In this document: piece after piece, positions 42,871 to 52,800 of the stretch
Numbering within the stretch: position 1 is the first letter of the stretch
Layout of the letters: each line of letters opens with the position of its first letter
Position numbers and translations under genes: made by a program
Notes under the pieces: generated by a model
Seen by the model: the letters and a program-made list of their open reading frames with translations, nothing else
Databases searched by the model: none
What the model was told of the DNA's origin: nothing
Source of the DNA: Nematostella vectensis
Taxonomy: Eukaryota; Cnidaria; Anthozoa; Actiniaria; Edwardsiidae
Assembly: GCF_932526225.1 (NCBI RefSeq)
Contig: NC_064048.1
Location: 1,357,340 to 1,417,339 of the forward strand
Direction: 5' to 3'
DNA length: 60,000 nt

Positions 42871-43274
42871 TGAGATACGCGAATTCCGTAGACCTTCACT
42901 TGACAAACACAGACATCAAGTCCTGGGACACACGAATTTCGTAGACCTTCATATGACAAACACAGACATCAAGTCCTGGGACACACGAATTTCGTAGACC
43001 TTCACTTGACAAACACAGACATCAAGTCCTGGGACACACGAATTTCGTAGAACTTTACTTGACAAACACAGACTCAAGTCCTGAGACACACGAATTTCGT
43101 AGACCTTCACTTGACAAACACAGACATCAAGTCCTGAGACACACGAATTTCGTAGACCTTCACTTGACAAACACAGACATCAAATCCTGAGACACACGAA
43201 TTTCGTAGACCTTCACTTGACAAACACAGACATCAAGTCCTGAGACACACGAATTCCGTAGACCTTCATATGAC
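42871..43274. repeat. 53-bp tandem repeat, about 7 copies
   Basis: The block begins GACACACGAATTTCGTAGAC and ends ...CATCAAGTCCTGG. It recurs with a 53-bp period (unit starts at 42927 and 42980), with one copy lacking a base (CAGACTCAAG). The first and last copies are the most divergent (GAATTCCGTAG). It lies in the 3' flank of the minus-strand EF-hand gene. A 73-codon minus-strand ORF across it is a repeat artefact. Confidence 0.9.
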
Positions 43275-43670
43275 GGACTGCAAAAAAAACACCACTTCAC
43301 CTTTACCCTTTATCGAACACGGTACCAATAAATTAATCTGTCCGTCTGTCTGTCTAAAAAATAGAATTATTTAAAGTCCAAGTTTAATATGCCATTATAA
43401 ATTACTTTACAAACGATACGGTTATAAACTAAATCTGTTTGGATACACTAACTATTTACATATTACTTGCATGTCATCGTTCAAAATGTTATTTATATGA
43501 CAAAGAAACTCCCTACCCCTCCCTCCAGATAACCGATGGCCTGGCTTGCCTTATTTGGATTTCCTGCGGTTTCATCGGTTCGACCGCAAGGGAATTGTGA
43601 AAGAACTGGATGTCACATGGCCGTACACAGGGAGCCCGAAACCATAAGACAATCGAGAACGGCTGTGGGG
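43275..43670. other. 3' flank of the EF-hand gene
   Basis: AT-rich sequence just downstream, on the minus strand, of the stop codon at 43671. It probably carries the 3' UTR. TTTAAT at 43383-43388 would read ATTAAA on the minus strand, a possible polyadenylation signal; I see no AATAAA. Part of the region is a TCTG microsatellite near 43340-43358. Confidence 0.4.
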
Positions 43671-43883
43671 TTATTTCAAGGCCTGTTTCATGAACTCCAC
43701 GTAAGAGATCCTGCCGTCCATATGGAGGTCGAACGCCGAGTAGATTTGGTAGAAGTCTTCCTCGTCAAGTGGGAACTCGAAGCTCTTCATGGTCGCGCGG
43801 AAATCAGCGGCGGATACCATCCCATCTCCGGTCATATCCGTCTTCTTCATAGCGCGACGGAGGCTTTTCCAATCGCAAATCAT
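43671..43883 (-). CDS. EF-hand gene, terminal exon 8
   Basis: Acceptor TTTTCCTTGCAG. Seventy codons then TAA at 43673-43671. Encodes MICDWKSLRRAMKKTD, loop DMTGDGMVSAAD, a connecting helix, and loop DLHMDGRISYVE followed by FMKQALK. It is the best-conserved EF-hand pair of the gene, with acidic residues at positions 1, 5 and 12 of both loops. An antisense ORF at 43536-43913 on the plus strand is a shadow. Confidence 0.92.
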   Translation of the reverse strand: MICDWKSLRRAMKKTDMTGDGMVSAADFRATMKSFEFPLDEEDFYQIYSAFDLHMDGRISYVEFMKQALK

Positions 43884-46800
43884 CTGCAAGGAAAAGGCCA
43901 GGGCGAAATTTAAAATCTCATCAGTAGACCCGCAGGTCACATCGTGAGACTAGAAAACTGCAGTTAATTTTTAGAATAACTAGGTGGTTACCCTTCCCTT
44001 ACGAAGGCGTGGTGGAATCAGAGAAATAGATCAACACGGTTGAAATGGCATGTTTTTAGCTTCTTTGATAACATAGTAATTTCGCTACGTTTATCGCTTC
44101 ATCGAAGCAAAATAAATTTTAACCATGTGTTGATTTATTTCCCACATGTTTGCGCGGTCTAAGCTTTTCCCGTCTGTCGGTTATTACCCTTGTGTTGATA
44201 ATTACCCGTCTGTCGATTTTCACCCGTCTATCGTTTGTAACCCGTCTATCGTTTGTAACCCGTCTGTCGGTTTTTACCTTATTTCTGATCTTATCCATGA
44301 CAACGGCTATGGCTACTTGTGATGGTGTTCGTCTCTCAACCTACAGAAAATAAAGCAAGTCAGATGCAGTATTCAACAGTTAACCCATGCACCCCTCCGT
44401 TGCATTCGACTAAAGCAGTGTTTTGACGTAGCCTGCGTACATCCGGTTTCAAAATTCTTATTGTATAACCAATACACTGTTTTGTACAATATAATGAACA
44501 ACAATGTTTTGACACGGTAAAACACATTTTTCTAAACAACACACAAAGACAATGTTTTGACGCGGTAAAACACATTTTTTTAACCACCACAGAATGCTAT
44601 TTAAAAAAGCGCCACTGCAAACGGCGAATGGGTCATGGCAAATTGCAGTTCTATGACCGAAAAGAGTATCATATGGGTATCATAATTCTTCCAAATATAG
44701 ATTTAAGCACTGCCTAAAGGCGGAGTCAGCTTCATTTCAATATTTTAATGTGAATCCTTGGGCAGTTTAGGGGTATGACCCTCTGAGGACTAGAGTAATG
44801 CAATTGCTTTTGAGAATAAAAAAGATCCATGACAAAACATTCTGTATGCTTGATATTATCTCACCACCCCCTTTACAGTGTTTGATCGTCAGTGGTATAG
44901 TAGGGAGATGATGGATTGAACAGGGGTTGATTGCTAGTGGTATAGTAGGGAGAAGATGGGTTGGTCAGGGGGTTGATTGCTAGTGGTATAGTAGGGAGAA
45001 GATGGGTTGATCAGGGGTTGATTGCTAGTGGTATAGTAGGGAGAAGATGGGTTGATCAGGGTTTGATCGTCAGTGGTATTGTAGGGAGAAGATGGGCTGA
45101 TCAGGGGTTTATTGTTAGTGGTATAGTAGGGAGAAGATGGGTTGATCAGGGTTTGATCTTCAGTGGTATAGTAGGGTTTGATCGTCAGTGGCAGAGTTAC
45201 TAACCAGTCTCTCGGTTGGCTCCTGGTTTGATCGTCGAGGTGACGCTATCGGGTTTGAGCCCTCGGGCATCGTTGGAAGGAAGAACTTCATAAACTCCAA
45301 ATAGCTAACACTGAGGGAAAAACAAGCAGATGTTAGATTTGTCATTCATTCGTTGTTAACAACACCTCTCCTAGGGGACGGTATCAAAAGTGTGGTTTCA
45401 CTACTTCAAAATTTGAAGGTTTGTCGTTGAAGGCAAACTATTCGCTATGTTAATAGTGGTCAAATTGACTCATATTCCAAAAGTGCCATTCAAAAAACGA
45501 AAACCTGCAATTAAAGTAAGACACAATATAACCATACCGCAACCATATGTTCATTTTTTTGTAAGCTTACAAAGTGCGCTTACAGAAATGTTCGCAACAA
45601 AAACACAGATCATTTTTCCATTCTTCCTCGTTTTAGTTTCCTCGTTTGTCGAGGTTTATGCTGAAAGTCAATCTGGCTTGTTCACGGTTCATCCATCCAA
45701 ACATTCCCTAGAAACAGTGTTGAAAGCAGTACAAGTTGTTGACGACTTCGGGTGCATAGCCGAGTGTTCTCGCGCAAAGGAGTCATGTTCAGCCGTGAAT
45801 TTCCACAAACGCAAGTCGCCGGACGGCAAGTTCCTGTGCCAACTGCTGGCGTATCGTGGTGACAAGACGGCTTTAATCGAGCAAGACGACAATTACGATT
45901 TTATTCGAATGGAAAAGCAGGTTAATGAAGCACTCTTATACAGGGGTACCCCTCTATCACAAAGCTTGTTCCGCAAGAAATGTAATACAGCGGTCTTTAA
46001 ATGTTTTATGTGGAGTTTTTAGCATGTTATTCAACCCAAAAGATTGTGTCAATTTTGTAGAAGTCTTAAAATTAGCTGCTTAAACGTTTCAAAATGTCTG
46101 CGACTTAGGACACAAAATTTAGAACTGAACAAACATTTTCTTTCCGTCACTATTTGTACTCCAAAAGCGCTACTGCCTGTTTGTAGTACAAATCAAACGG
46201 AACTTAGTTAACCTAGTGAATGATACTGTATTCCCGACCTTCAGACACTACTATTAAAATGAGCCGATATAAACTACCATCCTTCATACACAAAAATAAA
46301 ATTCTTCTCAGCACTAAAAAACAAATTTTCTTGTAGAACCACCAGAGTACAAGCGGAGAAGGCTGGACCGTCATCCAGAGGCGCGTGGACGGCTCGGTAA
46401 ATTTTAGCCGCCCCTGGGTCGAGTACAAGCAGGGGTTTGGTAACAAGGCGGGGGAGTTCTGGTTAGGGCTGGAGAAGATACACGCTATGACGTCACAGAG
46501 GCGGTACCGACTGCGATTCGACATGGAGGACTTCGAGGGAAACACGAGATACGCCGAGTACGATGACTTTGAAATTGAAGACGAGCCGAACTGTTATCGA
46601 TTGGTGGCTATTGGAAATTACAAAGGTATGTCGAGTGAGTGGAAAATACAAAAATAAAAAACGAGTTTGGTGTTTGCATTTCTTAAGATATCTTTGGAAA
46701 GACTGACTTGATGTATGACCACATTAAAAACGGTATAAAACTTTTGCCCGGCCATTCTCTTCCCCAAATACCATCCACGTCCATGGCTACCACAGGTATC

Positions 46801-49800
46801 CCCCGCAGTGGCGGATCCAGGGGTGGTGACGGGGGTGACATGTCGCCCCCCCCCCTTTTGGGCAAAAAAGGGGTTAAACATAAAAAGATAAATCGTTGCA
46901 AATTGTTTAAGCCGAATTGGATGTATCGCGATGCTATTCACTGGACGAAAACCAAACAATGTTCGTGACAGAAAGCCCAGGCCACTGCACTAGGCGAAAC
47001 TGAAAACTGGCGAAACAGAAAACTGGCGGAACAGAAAACTGGCGAAACAGAAAACTGGCGAAACAGAAAAGCACATTTCAACAACATTTTTAACCCAAAA
47101 GATAGCACATTGGGTGTGGTCGAAGCAATTTCTAATCCTAAGCTCTAAAATCACTTAAAGACCGGTGAGACCCCTTCATGGATAGCAAAAGCGTAAGAAT
47201 TTTATAACAGTTGATTGAATTGAATGCCCTAAAAGATAGGGCGATCACCCTATCGTCTACTTTTTTGGAAAGCCCTCCCCCTCCTTGCTAGGCAGAGCGC
47301 AACCAGAAAATTCATGCTAGCACATAGTAGAGTGGGTAAGCAAACTGAAGATGCGAGGAACTTATAAACATGCCCCACTGGCAAAGCTTTAGCAACAGCG
47401 ATACAAGAATCCCTGGCAAAAAATGAGATTTTAACCAACTGCCTCGGGCATAGGCATATGAGTTAATAAATAAGCTCGACGGAGGTTATGTGGGAATAGC
47501 TAAGTCAGCACCAGACGCCTATTATTAAGGAGATTCGGTACAGTTTCCCGAATGCCCAACCAGCCTGTCAATCACAACTCGTATCTTCTGCTACAGGGAT
47601 CGGATTATCAAACTTTTTGGTCATGCCATGTACCTAGGGATGAGCTTTATAAAAATGTAACATGTGTTTACATTGCTGTTTCTATGGCAACAGAACGGCG
47701 AACGCGTTAAATTCACTATTCGCAAGTGCTGTTCGCTGCAGGGAAATTTTTTTAACAAATAAGCTATAGGATATTATACATCAGACATTGGTCGACACTA
47801 AGGGGAAGTTTTATTAAAATCTAGCCCCTCCCTTCTGAGTTTAAGAGCCAGATCCTTCGTCTTCTATAAGGTATACAAAAGAAAATTTTCTCTAAATATA
47901 AAAACCAAGAACTCCGGCTAGATAGATTTTAACTTCGCGAAACTCACGTGACTCCGCACTGAGAAACCCTGTGAGAGTCCCCTGTTGAACGTTCGTGATC
48001 GATATATCTTTTTTATGGTTCTTTTTTATCTTTTTTATGGTTCTAGGAGATGCTGGCGACAGATTAGGTTATTGTATCGGTAGTAACTTCACCACTAAAG
48101 ACTCCGCTAACGATTACTATGGTGAAAACATTGCAGTGATGCATGGAGGAGCCGGATGGTGGTTCCCCGGGATAATTCTCGCCAACCCTAATGGTGTATA
48201 CTCAACGGCGGGAAATATTCCTTTTCACATCCATTGGGGCGGTATTTTTTTAAGGAAAATATCAATGAAATTGCGACCTTTCTAGTGCAAAAGAGATGAA
48301 CTATGGAAATACTTTAGGTCATTGACGATATGATCACTTTTTATCAAAAATAATTAATCACTAGATAAGTGAAACTTAATATGATATCTGCGAATAACGA
48401 AAACTATGTTCCATCAAAATGAATTAAAACAATGTAAATGTTTCTGTTTACTTGTTTTGTTTGAGTGTGCGCTTGCTTGTTTTGATTGTGTTTACTTGTT
48501 TTGTTTGTTAGCGCATTTGCTGTTTTATTTGTGTTTACTTGTTTTGATTGTTCGTGCGTTTGCTTGTTTTGTTTGTGTTTACTTGTTTTGTTTGTTCGTG
48601 CGTTTGCTTGTTTTGTTTGTGTTTACTTGTTTTGATTATTAAGTGACAAACCTGTTGTCCTTGTATTTTGTAAATCGCACGGCAAGATTTTCGCACTCTG
48701 CATCTGATAAACCCTTGCAATTCTTTCTTAAGATGCTCTACAAATCAAACAAAATCGTTATACAATGTTTCAGCCACCGCGCATAACCCTTGAAAGCCCA
48801 ATCACTTACACTCGTTATCAGTCACATGGGCACCCTGTGTCTTTACGAGTCACAACTGTGTTTTGGTGGACGTCAATCATGACTCAATTCTGCATCTGTC
48901 ACAGCTTTAGATCGATCACAACCAAAACAACATTAAAGTGGGTCGCCTTCTTAGCTACTGTCACCGAGAAAATACCGAAAAACACAAAGCCAGCATTTAA
49001 ATGAAGTTCGAATTGTTTCTTAGCTTTGCGTGGTTATTGATTAAGTGCGCAGTGTGTATATATATCTTGTTTTCTTTCTTGACGCCTGGTGCTTCTCGGC
49101 GCTCTCTTATTGGTCAGCGGTCTAACAGCTACCAAATACAAAATGCTTCCGTCACCAAAAACCAGTCGCGACTCGGAAACGAAAAAATCAAAGGTGCACG
49201 TGTGACTGAAAACGAGGGTAAAGAAGAAGAACGGAATTCGCGTTGCAGAAATTGTTTTTTTGATAAAAGCGTGGGCATGGGAGAGGATAGAGGATGGACC
49301 AGGGGGGAGGGGAAGAGTAGGGTGGAATAGAGTAGAGAAAAGAAAATCGCACAATACCTTGAACTGGTTAGAGTCTACGCTTCCCATGCCTTCACGGTCA
49401 GTCTTCCTTAGGTCTTCACGGATTTGGTTCCAACGAGTGCGAACCTTGCGACAGTGAAGATGCAATAACCAGTGTTGGGAATACAGCAATAAGGCAATAA
49501 CCAGTGTTGGGATTACAGCAATAAGGCAATAACCAGTGTTGGGATTACAGCAATAAGGCAATAACCAGTGTTGGGATTACAGCAATAAGGCAATAACCAG
49601 TGTTGGGATTACAGCAATAAGGCAATAACCAGTGTTGGGATTACAGCAATAAGGCAATAACCAGTGTTGGGATTACAGCAATAAGGCAATAACCAGTAGT
49701 GGGAATAAAGTGATAAGTCAATAACCAGTGTTGGGAATAAAGTGATAAGGCAATAACCAGTGTTGGGAATACAGCAATAAGGCAATGACCAGTGTTGGGA

Positions 49801-52800
49801 ATAAAGTGATAAGGCAATAACCAGTGTTGGGAATACAGCAATAAGGCAATGACCAGTGTTGGGAATAAAGTGATAAGGCAATAAACAGTGTTGGGAATAA
49901 AGTGATAAGGCAATAACCAGTGTTGGGAATACAGCAATAAGGCAATAACCAGTGTTGGGAATAAAGTGATAAGTCAATAACCAGTGTTGGGAATAAAGTG
50001 ATAAGGCAATAACCAGTGTTGGGAATACAGCAATAAGGCAATGACCAGTGTTGGGAATAAAGTGATAAGGCAATAACCAGTGTTGGGAATACAGCAATAA
50101 GGCAATAACCAGTGTTGGGAATCCAGCAATAAGGCAATAACCAGTGTTGGGAATAAAGTGATATGGCAATAACCAGTGTTGGGAATAAAGTGATAAGGCA
50201 ATAACCAGTGTTGGGAATAAAGTGATAAGGCAATAAACAGTGTTGGGAATACACCGATAAGGCAATAACCAGTGTTGGGAATACAGAAATACGCGATAAA
50301 CAGTGTCGGTAATACAGCAAAGATGAAATAACCAGTGTTGGAAATACAACGATTGTGAAATAAACAGTGTGGGAATACAGAGAATATGCGATAAATAGTG
50401 TTGAGAATAGAGCGAAGATGCAATAACCAGCGCTGAGATAGAATAACCCGTGTTAAGATGGTAGAGACCAGTGCTGAGATGGAATAACCAGTGTTGAGAT
50501 GGAATAACCAGTGTTGAGATGGAATAACCAGTGTTGAGGTCTAATAACCAGTGTTGAGAGGGGATAATCAGTGCTGAGAGGGAAAAACTAGTGCTGAGAG
50601 GTGATAACCAGTGCTGAGAGGGAATAACCAGTGCTGAGAGGTGATAACCAGTGTTAAGATGGAATAACCAGTGCTGAGAGGGAATGACCAGTGTTAAGAT
50701 GGAATAACCAATGCTGAGAGGGAATAACCAGTGCTGATAGGAATAATTAGTGTTAAGATGAAATAACCAGTGCTGAGAGGGAATAACCAGTGCTGAGAGG
50801 GAATAATAAGTGTTGAGAGGAAATAATTAGTGCTAAGATGGAATAACCAGTGCTGAGAGGGAATAAGCAGTGATGGGGATATCAGGCCATCAGGAGCAAC
50901 ACATGTCAAGGGAGGGTGGGGAAATTAACGCAAAGATAAATGAATTCATGATGACTATAGATGTAGTGTTTTCTGGCATTTTCAACTCTTACAATACTTT
51001 AAAAGGAACAAATATTGATAAATACGTATACAGGTACCAGGATCCTCTAATACTCGATCTTTTACAGATTAATGCTACGAGCGTGAAGCGCGCTCCTATT
51101 AAACATGAGGATGACGCAGTTACAGCGTTTCGATTACCGCCGTCATAGCATACCTCTAATTTGATTATATTCATTGTCGACTCCAACTTCGGTTTCTCGG
51201 ATCGCTCTCGCGGTTGTTCCGAAGGCATCGTACAATCATCGTTTGCAATCGATTGTACATCGTCACTGGCTTCACCAGGCATTTCTTCCTCATCTTCATC
51301 AATTTCTACAAATCGTTCAAGAGTCTTTCTTACTTGCGCACGCGCATACTTCTGAAGTACATGCGACAGCTGACCATCTAGGAACGAAAAAAAGGTTTCT
51401 AGTAAGACATTAGAGGACTTGCGTTAAGAGATCACGTGCAGTGCATGAATACGACTCATGACGTTAAACCTTAGAATGAGACTTGTTGAGATATGTTTCT
51501 AGTTGACTGTTTGAATATCACACGAGTGATTGGTCGGAACAAACCTTCCATACATATTTCAGGTGTTGACGGATTTACTTGTCGCGCTTTAATTATTCGA
51601 TGTTAGTTAAGAAACAAATGTAAAGCTGATGTTTATAGAAAAAGAGACAAATCCTTTTTGCATGGGCCCGCCCTTATGCTCGCCTCCAATGCGAACCACT
51701 CTCATTTTCAGTCGAATTCTTCTTTCTATACTCTATACATTGTTAATCAAACAATAAGTCCACAGAAAAGGCCTCTTTTCGGTAAATCATCCACATCTTT
51801 CAAAGTTGTTGCAGGCCTCGAAACATGGGGGAAGGTACGATACGAAAACATTAATCAAATATTTGGGGGCACAACCACGTCTCTACTGGTCATTTCCTAC
51901 ACATTTTTTTGAAAATACAAGGGCGGCGGGGCGGGGGGGGATGGTGGTGTTCGTGCCCTGCTACCGCCCCTTTTCCTGCCTCATACCTTTAACTTGGGTC
52001 TGCGCAGGTGGAGTTCTGCCCGCTGCCGAAAAACACGTTTTGACAAGCTCGATGAAGTTGAGCGTGCCGTCTCGCTCAATCGGGAGCTTCTTCCAAAGTG
52101 AATCAACCTCGCTTCCACTCAATTTGAACTCATGCCTAAAGACAAAACACATGTCAGTTTTATATCAGCCATTGTTGGGGCAACGACAAAACAATTGTCT
52201 TAATCGATAAAAAATGATAAAGTTATACCATTCATACATCCTGGATCCGACAAGTCGGCGCAATTCATTGCTTCATAGCCAAGCAGCCCCTCTTTGCAAG
52301 GCGTGTTCGAGATTTAGTTTTACAATGGGTTTCTCAAATAGTAAAAAAATGTCATTTCCTTTTAGTTATAGATTGAATAGTTTGGAAAGATAAAGGTATA
52401 GGAAGTTAACAGTAATCAGTGGAATGGGCATTAACATTTGCGTTGGCTATTAAACAAACAACCATAATAAAAAAGACCCAACAAAAATAAAAAAGGCTTA
52501 TAAGTCTGACCAGTAAATGCATCTGTAGATACATCTATTTCTTACCTTTCGAATAGTTTCCTAAACGTTTCCCGTGTCAGATTCCCACAATTCCTTGAGG
52601 CCTTGTCAATACCAATAAACGTCTACGATTCAATAAAAAGTATTAGTTGTTGACATCCATTCTTTACCCGTCAATCGCCCCCCCTCCCTTTTGTCTGAGG
52701 AATTTCGAGAGAAAAATAAGCAAAGAAATATTTAAAAACGAGATAAAAACACTGTCCAATCCAGCACTTTTATGGTTAACTTGACGTTTAAATGAAATCT

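Noticed and set aside
43536-43913. 125-codon plus-strand ORF
   Set aside because: Antisense shadow of the well-supported terminal EF-hand exon.
44961-45203. 80-codon plus-strand ORF with GIVGRRWVDQGLIAS repeats
   Set aside because: Product of a 45-bp tandem repeat whose period is a multiple of three.
44885-45260. tRNA-like A-box (TGGTATAGTAG) in the 45-bp repeat and a B-box-like GGTTTGAGCCC downstream
   Set aside because: The B-box match is poor, the spacing is too long for a tRNA, and the downstream part is coding exon 7; no cloverleaf is evident.
47679-47692. RFX X-box-like GTTTCTATGGCAAC, tempting beside a possibly ciliary EF-hand gene
   Set aside because: Only one half-site (GGCAAC) fits; the other differs at two or more key positions, and it lies inside an intron.
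49001-49330. 109-codon plus-strand ORF with a hydrophobic N-terminus, a possible secreted peptide
   Set aside because: Poor start context, low-complexity charged tail, no known domain or convincing processing sites, and an intronic position; probably chance.
49609-50423. Minus-strand ORFs of 98-246 codons
   Set aside because: They read the 32-bp repeat through all three frames in turn.
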